Of a DNA stretch of 7,132 nucleotides, positions 1 through 6,351 are shown piece after piece. Made by a program: the position numbers and the translations under genes. The notes under the pieces were generated by a model. The model was not told the origin of the DNA and did no database searches. It worked only from the letters and a program-made list of their open reading frames with translations. Source of the stretch: Fimbriimonadaceae bacterium (lineage in GTDB: Bacteria > Armatimonadota > Fimbriimonadia > Fimbriimonadales > Fimbriimonadaceae); the NCBI GenBank assembly GCA_020849075.1, contig JADLGZ010000193.1, positions 1 to 7,132 on the forward strand, in the 5' to 3' direction. Each line of letters begins with the position of its first letter. Position 1 is the first letter of the stretch.

Positions 1-642
1 GATATCAAGCTCGGGACGGGCGCATCTGCCGATCCTGGGGACATGTGCGTCGTGACCTACACAGGCACGCTTAAGGATGGCAAGGTCTTTGATTCAAACG
101 CTGACGCAGTGAAGCCTCCGTTTTCGTTCATTCTGGGCAACGGTCAGGTGATTGCTGGCTGGGATCGCGGCATTCCAGGAATGAGAGTCGGGGGTGAGCG
201 AAAGCTTGAGATTCCGGCTGTCCTAGGATACGGAAAGAGCGGCTCCGGCGCTATTCCTCCCGACGCAGATCTGATTTTCGACGTGAAGCTCCTGTATGTG
301 GTGAAGAAGGGCCAAGAAGACGTCTATGACTCCACGGATCTCAAGGTCGGAACCGGCAAGGAAGCGAAGGCGGGCAGCACGGTCAGTGTGCATTACACCG
401 GCACCTTACTTAACGGTCTTAAGTTTGACTCTTCGCATGATCGCAAGACCCCCTTTGAGTTTGTTCTAGACACCGGGGCCGTCATCAAGGGTTGGGATGC
501 CGGGGTTAAGGGAATGAGAGAAGGTGGCAAGCGAAAGCTGGTCATCCCGCCAGCCCTGGGCTATCGTGACCAAGCAAAGGGCGATAAGATTCCACCAAAC
601 TCTGTACTCGTCTTCGAAGTAGAACTTCTTAAAGTTAAGTAA
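1..642 (+). CDS. Tandem FKBP-type peptidyl-prolyl cis-trans isomerase (5' partial)
   Basis: This is the C-terminal 213 residues of a protein with two FKBP domains in tandem, expected to catalyse cis-trans isomerisation of prolyl bonds and assist folding. The frame is open to the first base (it begins DIKLGTGASADPGD, already inside the first domain). The ATG at 43 therefore lies within a beta strand and is not the start, which is outside the window. Domain 1 covers visible residues 1-102 and domain 2 about 111-213. Both keep the active-site residues of the family: Y20, F30-D31, V49-I50, W54, Y77, I85, F93 in the first, and Y132, F143-D144, V161-I162, W165, Y188, I197, F205 in the second. Both domains therefore look competent. 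Whether the protein is exported cannot be told because the N-terminus is missing. The next gene starts 25 bp downstream and encodes an exported protein, so they are probably cotranscribed. Family assignment is secure; substrates are unknown. Confidence 0.95.
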   Translation, partial: DIKLGTGASADPGDMCVVTYTGTLKDGKVFDSNADAVKPPFSFILGNGQVIAGWDRGIPGMRVGGERKLEIPAVLGYGKSGSGAIPPDADLIFDVKLLYVVKKGQEDVYDSTDLKVGTGKEAKAGSTVSVHYTGTLLNGLKFDSSHDRKTPFEFVLDTGAVIKGWDAGVKGMREGGKRKLVIPPALGYRDQAKGDKIPPNSVLVFEVELLKVK

Positions 643-667
643 CGTAATATCAACACTGAGACAAACA

Positions 668-1345
668 ATGCAATTCAAAGCCGTTATTTTCGCCGCCGCT
701 CTCATAGGAGCAACTGGAGCCCATGCTCAAATCACTAAATCTGGCCCTGGATACTTGTTCCGAGTGAAGTGGGTCAAGGGACAAGTGCTCAAGTACAACT
801 TCGTGATGTCCGGTGCAATGATGCCAAAGGGGCAGAGCTTCGTCAACACCATGACAGTCAAGGATGTAAAGAATGGCATCGCCACGGTCGAGTCCAAAGT
901 CATTCTTCCGCAATCAGGCAGTTCGCGAAACACCAAGCCGACAGTCACCACTATCAAACTGGATAATCGAGGCAAGATTATTGGTGAATCATCGGGCCAA
1001 TTGAATGGCGCTGTAACGCCGACTTTCCCTCAGGGTCCGGTAAAGGTCGGTCAGTCTTGGAACGGTGAAATCTCTTTGGCTCAGGGAATGAAGGTTAATG
1101 CTGTTTATACGCTAACGGGCGTGAAGAGCATTAACGGAAAGCTCATCGCCGAGGTTGGGCAAAGAATCAGTGGGAGCATGGGCCAAATGGGTACGATCAG
1201 CGGCACGGGTAAGGTGGAGTTCTACGCAGCCGATGGTTCGATGCGAAGCGGCAATGTCCTGATGAACCTCCTGATGAAGGGAAGTCCCGACTCGAAGGAG
1301 AAACCAAAGCCTATGACTTTCACTACGAAGATTACTCGGCTGTGA
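668..1345 (+). CDS. Exported protein of unknown function
   Basis: This 225-residue protein has a textbook Sec signal peptide: K4, a hydrophobic core at residues 5-17, and an AHA|Q cleavage site after residue 20. The mature part (about 205 residues) is rich in G, K, S, T and alternating hydrophobic residues, as in beta-sheet proteins. No cysteines, membrane segments or catalytic motifs stand out. A segment around residues 115-130 (GPVKVGQSWNGE) looks like a turn common in secreted beta-rich domains of the DUF6263 type. That likeness is an impression only, and I cannot name the family. The ATG at 668 is chosen because the signal peptide begins there; a weak GAGA (658-661) lies 6 bases upstream. 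It follows the FKBP gene by 25 bp and its stop codon overlaps the next start (GTGA), so the three are likely one operon. A prolyl isomerase beside an exported protein could mean assisted folding, but that is inference. Confidence 0.85.
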   Translation: MQFKAVIFAAALIGATGAHAQITKSGPGYLFRVKWVKGQVLKYNFVMSGAMMPKGQSFVNTMTVKDVKNGIATVESKVILPQSGSSRNTKPTVTTIKLDNRGKIIGESSGQLNGAVTPTFPQGPVKVGQSWNGEISLAQGMKVNAVYTLTGVKSINGKLIAEVGQRISGSMGQMGTISGTGKVEFYAADGSMRSGNVLMNLLMKGSPDSKEKPKPMTFTTKITRL

Positions 1346-2040
1346 TTCAGGTCGCGCCATCCCGTGATGCGAGCTTAAATGAGCTACTCGCCCGGCATCC
1401 CTATGTGGAATTGTCGGGCGAGCCAGTATTGGACCGCTTGGAGTTCCTTCATGACGGCAAGAAGCGACAGGTGGTGATTGACGATGTTGGGCTTGAGTGC
1501 CATGGCCTAATTGAACTGGCGGACAACAATCCGATGGTCTGCGCGACCTCGGTATCCGTCCCCGGACCAGGGGAAACGCTGGCCCTGATTGCTCTGGGGC
1601 CGATCGCTAAAGCCCAACTGATTACCGAGAGCCCGATAGTCATGTCAAACGTGAGGTTACGAGAAGACCTACTTGAGGCCTACCTGTACGACTTGGGCTG
1701 GGACGATGGATTCAGCGTCAATTCTGAAGATGTAGCCTTTGGAGACGCGGTAGTTCTCAACGTCCTTGCTAAGGTCAGGGCGACTTCAGACCTTGATTCC
1801 TTATATGAGGAGTGCTTCGGTCGTTCATTTTTCGTACGACGTGATCAAACGTCGGAGTGGGACATAGCTCTTGTTTCGGGCAAGCCATTTGCCGCATATC
1901 GTCTCAATGTTTCGGAAGACATTCTGCGCGTCCAAGTAATGGCCGACACAAAGGGCAAGGCAGGCGCAGCTCAGATGGTGCATGCCATGAACATCATGTG
2001 CGGATTTGAAGAGTCGGTGCCATTAGCGGACTTTCCCTAA
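1342..2040 (+). CDS. Degenerate ArgC-like protein (N-acetyl-gamma-glutamyl-phosphate reductase homologue, probably inactive)
   Basis: At 232 residues this is well short of the roughly 340 of ArgC, the NADP-dependent reductase of arginine synthesis. Its start, middle and end nevertheless follow ArgC. MIQVA (1-5) matches the first strand MIKVA. LNELLARHPYVEL (12-24) matches the first helix and ELLRLLxxHPxVEL. GLIEL (55-59) matches GLPEL, and ETLALIALGPIAKAQLI (78-94) follows the catalytic loop. LYEECFGRSFFVRR (154-167) matches the LYExFYxxxPFVR stretch, and KGKAGAAQMVHAMNIMCGF (204-222) matches the KGAAGQAVQNMNIMFG signature. The glycine-rich dinucleotide loop is absent, much of the Rossmann domain is deleted, the catalytic cysteine of NPGCYPT is lost (the loop reads VPGPGET, 73-79), and the HRHxPEI and PHLxP histidines are missing. 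The GTG start is supported by the MIQVA match and by the 4-base overlap with the preceding stop, implying translational coupling; no good ribosome site is seen. The frame is clean, so it is probably a retained pseudoenzyme. Homology is inferred by eye. Confidence 0.75.
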   Translation: MIQVAPSRDASLNELLARHPYVELSGEPVLDRLEFLHDGKKRQVVIDDVGLECHGLIELADNNPMVCATSVSVPGPGETLALIALGPIAKAQLITESPIVMSNVRLREDLLEAYLYDLGWDDGFSVNSEDVAFGDAVVLNVLAKVRATSDLDSLYEECFGRSFFVRRDQTSEWDIALVSGKPFAAYRLNVSEDILRVQVMADTKGKAGAAQMVHAMNIMCGFEESVPLADFP

Positions 2041-2098
2041 CCGTCCAAGCCAAAAGTAGCGTATGCTGGTGATACGGTCTCTGTGCCGTTCAACCATC

Positions 2099-2102
2099 GG
2101 AG
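2099..2102 (+). promoter_or_regulatory. Ribosome binding site of the EF-G-like gene
   Basis: GGAG followed by 9 bases and then the ATG at 2112. It is the clearest Shine-Dalgarno sequence in the window and fixes the start of the EF-G-like protein just before its first strand (NVAIVGHGG). Confidence 0.7.
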
Positions 2103-2111
2103 TAACCAGAT

Positions 2112-4190
2112 ATGCAGAAGTACACCGCTGACAAGATTCGTAACGTGGCCATTGTAGGCCACGGTGGTTCTGGCAAGACAATGCTCGTTGAGCACATGCT
2201 CTACACCTCGGGTGCGACCGAGCGAGTAGGAACCACCGATTCGGGAAGTAGCCAAGCCGACTTTGACCCCCTTGAGGTCAAGAGGCACATTTCGATTGCC
2301 GCAAGCGTATTGCCCCTTGAATGGCATGGGCACAAGATTAACCTTGTTGACTGCCCTGGTTATCCAGACTTTATTGGCGATTTGCACGGCGTTGCCCGCG
2401 TTGTGGAGGCGGTAATCCTCGTTTGCGAAGCCAAGAAAGACCTTGATGTAGGATTCGAACTAGCTTGGGAGATTGCTGAACAGCATGGTCTCGCCAAGTG
2501 CATTTTCGTCAACAAGCTTGAGCGGGACAACGCTGACTATGAAGGTCTAATGGAGACCCTGCATGCCCGCTACGGCCGAAAGATAGTTGGTGTTCAGATT
2601 CCCATTGGCCATCAGGCAGCTTTCAGCGGTGTCCTAGATCTCCTAAACATGAAGGTCTATAAAGGCAAGGATCGTGGCGAAGAGATCGAGGAGATTCCTT
2701 CTGGATATAGTGCCGAAGCAGCAGAGAGGCGTGAGAAGATGATGGACGCTGCTGCCGAGGGAGACGATGCTCTGGCCGAGAAGTATTTGGATGGCAAGGA
2801 ACTGTCCTCGGAAGAGATTGAACATGGGCTACTGGTCGGCACCGAATCTGGACGTGTCGTGCCGGTCATGGTTGGTTCGGCATTGTCTGGGGTTGGTATC
2901 GCCACCCTGCTTGACCGAATTGTTGGTGAATTGCCCTCGCCTGTTGAAGTGCCTAAGGTCATTGACGGTAAGCGTTGGGAGCCTATTGCCGATGGGCCCG
3001 TAACAGCGTTCTGCTTCAAGACAACTGCCGATCCCTATGTTGGGCGAATCAATTACTTGCGCGTCTTTGGCGGAACGCTAAAGCAGGATGCCATCTTGAG
3101 CAATCTCCACTCGGAACACGATGAGAAGGTTCACAACCTGTTTTATCCTCACGGTAAGGCTCAGGAAGTAGCTCCCGAAATAATCGCGGGAGACATATGT
3201 GCAGTCGCCAAGCTCCAGCACACGGGGACAGGGGACACCCTTTCAAATGAGAAGGGAGCCAGCGCGCTACCGAGGATAGATTTTCCCGATCCCGTATACC
3301 GAGTAGCAATCAAACCGGCCACGAAGGTGGACGAAGACAAGCTTGGCCCGTCCATCGAACGATTGGTGGAGGAAGACCCAACTTTGCGCTATACCCGCGA
3401 TGCGAGTTTGCATCAGGAGATCCTCGAGGGTCTGGGTGACATCCATTTGGAAGTTGCCATTGAAAAGCTGAAGGCTCGCTTTGGCGTCACCGTCACAACT
3501 GAGGATGCCAAGGTGCCTTACCGGGAGACTATTCGCGGAACGGCCAAGGCCCAAGGAAGGCACAAACGGCAGACCGGTGGTAAGGGTCAGTTTGGCGACT
3601 GTTGGCTTCGCCTAGAACCGACAGCCCGTGGTACTGGGTTCGAGTTTGGATCGGAAGTGGTCGGTGGCTCGATCCCCAAGAACTTCATCCCCGCAATTGA
3701 AAAGGGCATTAGGGAAACGCTAGACAAAGGCTTTCTTGCTGGATACCCGGTCGTGGATGTGAAAGCGGTTGTCTATGATGGCTCCTATCATGATGTGGAC
3801 TCCAGTGAAGCAGCCTTCAAGATTGCCGGTTCACTTGGGTTTAAGGCAGCCGCCAGTAATGCCCAACCGGTTATTCTCGAGCCGATTATGGAGTTCGAGA
3901 TTGATATCCCGGACGAATGCGTTGGCGACGTGGTCGGTGATTTGAACGGCCGTCGTGGACATATGCAGGGTATGGACCCGATATCTCCCGGCAGGACGCG
4001 CGTACGCGCTTCGGTTCCTATGGCTACGACCATGCGATACGCGCTAGAGCTACGCTCAATCACAAAGGGAAGAGGGCGATTCGCGGCAAGCTTGAACCGA
4101 TATGATCCCCTGCCCGATCACGAGTCAAAGGGCCTCATCTCGGAGTATGAGAAGCAACGCGCTGCTCATGAAGAAGAGAGCCATCATTAA
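2112..4190 (+). CDS. Elongation factor G-like GTPase (EF-G-2 type paralogue)
   Basis: At 692 residues this is full length for EF-G, the GTPase that drives tRNA-mRNA translocation on the ribosome. Domains in order: G domain (about 1-275), II (285-380), III (392-465), IV (465-590), V (590-680). The P-loop is intact (GHGGSGKT, 16-23). Three other G motifs differ from canonical EF-G. Switch I reads RHIS (58-61) instead of RGIT. Switch II reads DCPGY (80-84) instead of DTPGH, so the catalytic histidine is tyrosine. The guanine-recognition motif reads NKLE (134-137) instead of NKxD. G5 is plausible at GSA (255-257). The domain IV tip is well kept (GGKGQFG, 489-495; YHDVDSSE, 559-566). This pattern, with DxPGY and YGDxWLRLEP in domain IV, is that of the EF-G-2-like paralogues such as the Thermus one, not the housekeeping fusA. 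No str-operon genes (rpsL, rpsG, tuf) are beside it. It may act in translocation under special conditions or in another ribosomal step. Confidence 0.93.
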   Translation: MQKYTADKIRNVAIVGHGGSGKTMLVEHMLYTSGATERVGTTDSGSSQADFDPLEVKRHISIAASVLPLEWHGHKINLVDCPGYPDFIGDLHGVARVVEAVILVCEAKKDLDVGFELAWEIAEQHGLAKCIFVNKLERDNADYEGLMETLHARYGRKIVGVQIPIGHQAAFSGVLDLLNMKVYKGKDRGEEIEEIPSGYSAEAAERREKMMDAAAEGDDALAEKYLDGKELSSEEIEHGLLVGTESGRVVPVMVGSALSGVGIATLLDRIVGELPSPVEVPKVIDGKRWEPIADGPVTAFCFKTTADPYVGRINYLRVFGGTLKQDAILSNLHSEHDEKVHNLFYPHGKAQEVAPEIIAGDICAVAKLQHTGTGDTLSNEKGASALPRIDFPDPVYRVAIKPATKVDEDKLGPSIERLVEEDPTLRYTRDASLHQEILEGLGDIHLEVAIEKLKARFGVTVTTEDAKVPYRETIRGTAKAQGRHKRQTGGKGQFGDCWLRLEPTARGTGFEFGSEVVGGSIPKNFIPAIEKGIRETLDKGFLAGYPVVDVKAVVYDGSYHDVDSSEAAFKIAGSLGFKAAASNAQPVILEPIMEFEIDIPDECVGDVVGDLNGRRGHMQGMDPISPGRTRVRASVPMATTMRYALELRSITKGRGRFAASLNRYDPLPDHESKGLISEYEKQRAAHEEESHH

Positions 4191-4197
4191 GTAAAGA

Positions 4198-4224
4198 GGG
4201 GCATTGCACGGCGTGCAATGCCCC
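4198..4224. terminator. Hairpin terminator between convergent genes
   Basis: A perfect 12-bp inverted repeat (GGGGCATTGCAC at 4198-4209, GTGCAATGCCCC at 4213-4224) has a 3-base GGC loop. It lies 7 bases after the EF-G-like stop and 17 bases before the convergent lipoprotein stop. On the minus strand it is followed by CTCTTTACTT, a weak T-rich tail. On the plus strand no T-run follows. It most likely ends the lipoprotein transcript and may act in both directions. The rest of 4191-4241 shows nothing else. Confidence 0.75.
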
Positions 4225-4241
4225 CAACAGCTCGACAGAGG

Positions 4242-5324
4242 CTATCCAGCGACCTTTAGTTTCTCAATGAATTCGTTGTATTCCTTCTCATTTGAAGGAA
4301 CTACAAGTTCGCCCTTCGCGATCATCTCCTCTACTTCCTTGAGCAGTTTCAGGTTCTGCTCGCCGATTTTATCCTTTGTGAACTCGAAGTTGGTCAGGCC
4401 GATTCCACCCGACGCAACGTCATAAACTTTTTCCCCTGGCTGGAACTTGCCTTCCACCACATCTTTGATCGTTTGGTAGACAGCTTCGTCTACGCGCTTC
4501 ACCATGGACGTTAGAATCAATCCCTTTTGGATATCGTCCTGATTGCTATCAACGCCAATGGCAAACTTGTTCGCCTCTTTAGCGGCAGTGAAGACACCTA
4601 AGCCAGCGCGACCCGCGGCGTGATAAACGATATCAGCCCCTGATGCATAGAGAACTGAAGCGGAAGCTTTGCCCGCGTCGGCATTATTCCAGTCATTCGT
4701 GTATTTCACCGGAAGGAGCTCTACCTTCGGGTTTGCCATCTTTGCCCCGGCAGCGTAACCGTATTGGAACTTCTTGATGAGGGGGATTTCCATGCCCCCG
4801 ACGAAGCCGATCTTATTCGTTTTGGTGACGCAACCGGCTAGGTACCCGGCGAGAAAGCTCCCTTGCTCTTCCTTAAACTTGAGCATCCGGACGTTCGGTG
4901 CCTTAACATCGCCATCTACGATGGCAAAAATGGCCTTTGGAAACTTCGCAGCAACCTTGTCGAGCGCCGATCCTTGGCCGAGGCCGACCGCGAAGACGAT
5001 ATCCATATTCTGGTCAGCAAGTTTGGTTAAGTTTCCCTCGTAAACAGCGGGTGATGGACTCTGAATCGAGGTCTCTTCAATGTGAAAGTCCTTCTTAGCC
5101 CTTTCAATTCCAGCCCATGCGCTGTCGTTAAAGGACTTGTCACCCCGACCGCCGCTGTCAAAGACAATACCGACTCGCAGATGCTTGGCATGATCGTGGC
5201 CGTCGCCCCCGGTGGTGGGTGCTTCAGGGATCTTGGCATTCTCGGAAGGGGGGGCAGTCCCCGTGCAACCGACGAGGATTGCGGCGAAGGTCATTGGGAG
5301 GGCGATCTTCAACAAGTGCGTCAT
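4242..5324 (-). CDS. BMP-family (PnrA/TmpC-like) substrate-binding lipoprotein
   Basis: This 360-residue periplasmic-type binding protein belongs to the BMP family, whose studied members (PnrA of Treponema, BmpA/Med) bind purine nucleosides for ABC uptake. The start at 5324 gives a lipoprotein signal peptide MTHLLKIALPMTFAAILVGC with lipobox LVGC and lipidated C20. A longer frame back to 5414 would bury the signal and is rejected. Upstream AGGG (5327-5330) is only 2 bases from the ATG and GGAG (5340-5343) is 15 bases away, so neither ribosome site is ideal. A linker with a GDGHDHAKH patch (39-48) precedes the binding domain. Family signatures are VGIVFDSGGRGDKSFNDSAW (51-70), the EEQGSFLAGYLAG block (152-164), HAAGRAGLGVF (235-245) and GVDSNQDD (257-264), whose aspartate typically contacts the ribose. 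No ATPase or permease genes lie in the window, so its transporter must be elsewhere. The ligand is inferred from the family. Confidence 0.93.
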   Translation of the reverse strand: MTHLLKIALPMTFAAILVGCTGTAPPSENAKIPEAPTTGGDGHDHAKHLRVGIVFDSGGRGDKSFNDSAWAGIERAKKDFHIEETSIQSPSPAVYEGNLTKLADQNMDIVFAVGLGQGSALDKVAAKFPKAIFAIVDGDVKAPNVRMLKFKEEQGSFLAGYLAGCVTKTNKIGFVGGMEIPLIKKFQYGYAAGAKMANPKVELLPVKYTNDWNNADAGKASASVLYASGADIVYHAAGRAGLGVFTAAKEANKFAIGVDSNQDDIQKGLILTSMVKRVDEAVYQTIKDVVEGKFQPGEKVYDVASGGIGLTNFEFTKDKIGEQNLKLLKEVEEMIAKGELVVPSNEKEYNEFIEKLKVAG

Positions 5325-5379
5325 TACCCTGCTGGTATACTCCAATTTTGGCTTGAGCCGTTGGCTCGCCCTCCCTGAT

Positions 5380-6009
5380 ATGATCGTTTGTAATCTCACT
5401 AAGCCCGAAGCCACGCAGGAGCAAGTTCGAAAGACCTACCCTAAGTTAGGCCAAACCGATGTTGCCCAGCTTTCCGTCGCTCTTGTACTTGCCGGAAAAT
5501 ACGCACTGGCTCACTACGACGGGGAGACCTATCGCTACCCTGAAGACGTGTCTAAGTTCACGAAGGCTCTGAGCGTAACGCTAAACCAGATTCAGTCCAC
5601 CGTTGAACCCACCAAGAAGGCAAAGGCAGCGGCAGCGGAAGAAGAGCCAGTTGAAGTAAAAGTCGGACTCTCATGCAACATTGTAGAGGGCGAGAACATG
5701 CTTGGTGACAGAAAGGACCTCAAGGCTCTCCTAGGCGAAGCGGTAAAGGAAGGCGTTGAGTACCAATACACTTCGACAGATATCCTCTGGCAGTGGGCGC
5801 TGGACCGAGCGAACTGGACGACGATTTCCGGCGGAGAACTGACCCGGCGAGTCAAGCTGAAGGCGGCATTTGAAGATTCCACCTTAGGGACCGAACTCGG
5901 CGTAGGCGGCAAGGTGAAGAAGACGCGCTCGCCGAGGGCCGCAGCCGTCGTTGCAGAGGCCGTTCCCGAGCCGGAAGCAGTTGATATTGAAGAAGCCTTA
6001 CCCGAATAG
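5380..6009 (+). CDS. Hypothetical protein with Ala/Lys-Glu linker and acidic tail
   Basis: I do not recognise this 209-residue protein. It has no signal peptide or membrane segment, so it is probably cytoplasmic. Residues 1-75 look like a compact helical unit (TDVAQLSVALVLAGKYALAHYDGE, 26-49, is strongly helix-forming). A low-complexity charged linker follows (PTKKAKAAAAEEEPVEVK, 77-94). A second unit spans 95-180 with three tryptophans in the 130-150 region (ILWQWALDRANW). A basic stretch (KVKKTRSPR, 178-186) gives way to an Ala/Glu/Pro acidic tail (187-209). The frame runs upstream to 5212, but that part overlaps the antisense lipoprotein gene. ATG 5380 is the first start clear of it; TTG 5353 is an alternative. 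No Shine-Dalgarno sequence precedes 5380, and a TGATATGAT (5376-5384, extended -10-like) sits on the start itself. It is divergent from the lipoprotein gene with 55 bp between starts. Confidence 0.75.
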   Translation: MIVCNLTKPEATQEQVRKTYPKLGQTDVAQLSVALVLAGKYALAHYDGETYRYPEDVSKFTKALSVTLNQIQSTVEPTKKAKAAAAEEEPVEVKVGLSCNIVEGENMLGDRKDLKALLGEAVKEGVEYQYTSTDILWQWALDRANWTTISGGELTRRVKLKAAFEDSTLGTELGVGGKVKKTRSPRAAAVVAEAVPEPEAVDIEEALPE

Positions 6010-6021
6010 GGTGGACGAAAC

Positions 6022-6351
6022 TTACTCGGGAACGGAGAGCCGTCCTTGTGCTTGCAAGGTGAGGATAAGCGCACCGATCACTTGGAAGGTCAGAATCCCG
6101 AGTACTAGCCAGGTGAGTAACCGGCTGAGCAGTAGACCATAGCGACGCCCAAAACGTTCTTGTCGGCGAAAGGACTGCCAAGCCCGATCGCGCATGGACG
6201 GAGGTAGGGCCTTCGTAAAGTTGAGTCGCAAGTGCTTCAAGCGCCGACGGCGCATCAACCACATCATCCCGTACCAGACTCGTCGCGCAAGCCATTCCAC
6301 TAGGTACGCTTTTACCTGGCTATGCGGTCTCTTGATATTGCCCTGTTCCAT
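6022..6351 (-). CDS. Probable small basic membrane protein, unknown function
   Basis: This 109-residue frame fills a stretch (6010-6321) that would otherwise be empty. The N-terminal 70 residues are strongly basic (RRVWYGMMWLMRRRRLK, 23-39; RRQERFGRRYG, 62-72). One long hydrophobic segment follows (LLLSRLLTWLVLGILTFQVIGALIL, about 73-97), and then a short tail. That looks like a C-terminal membrane anchor with a basic cytoplasmic head. No family is recognised. Its stop is 12 bp from the stop of the convergent 209-residue gene. The ATG at 6351 lies 30 bp inside the head-to-head PAP2 gene. Starting instead at GTG 6300 or ATG 6267 would remove the overlap, though none has a good ribosome site. 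An internal membrane segment with natural composition and no other candidate gene in this stretch support it. It could still be a chance frame. Confidence 0.55.
   Translation of the reverse strand: MEQGNIKRPHSQVKAYLVEWLARRVWYGMMWLMRRRRLKHLRLNFTKALPPSMRDRAWQSFRRQERFGRRYGLLLSRLLTWLVLGILTFQVIGALILTLQAQGRLSVPE

Noticed and set aside
2041..2111. Possible promoter for the EF-G-like gene (TATGCT at 2062-2067)
   Set aside because: No -35-like hexamer at the expected spacing, so the match is no better than chance.
2657..3019. 120-residue minus-strand frame inside the EF-G-like gene
   Set aside because: Ser/Pro-rich antisense shadow of a strongly conserved coding region.
5212..5379. In-frame upstream extension of the 209-residue gene to an ATG at 5212
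   Set aside because: It runs antisense through the signal peptide and linker of the lipoprotein gene, is preceded by no ribosome site, and its translation looks like noise.
5325..5414. Thirty-residue N-terminal extension of the lipoprotein gene to 5414
   Set aside because: It would place the lipoprotein signal peptide internally. The ATG at 5324 gives a canonical signal and lipobox.
6044..6059. CCTTG/CAAGG hairpin near the convergent ends at 6010-6021
   Set aside because: Only 5 bp of stem, no T-run, and inside the small membrane-protein frame.
5852..6295. 147-residue minus-strand frame spanning the end of the 209-residue gene
   Set aside because: Ser/Arg/Pro-rich translation typical of a shadow frame; it overlaps two better candidates.
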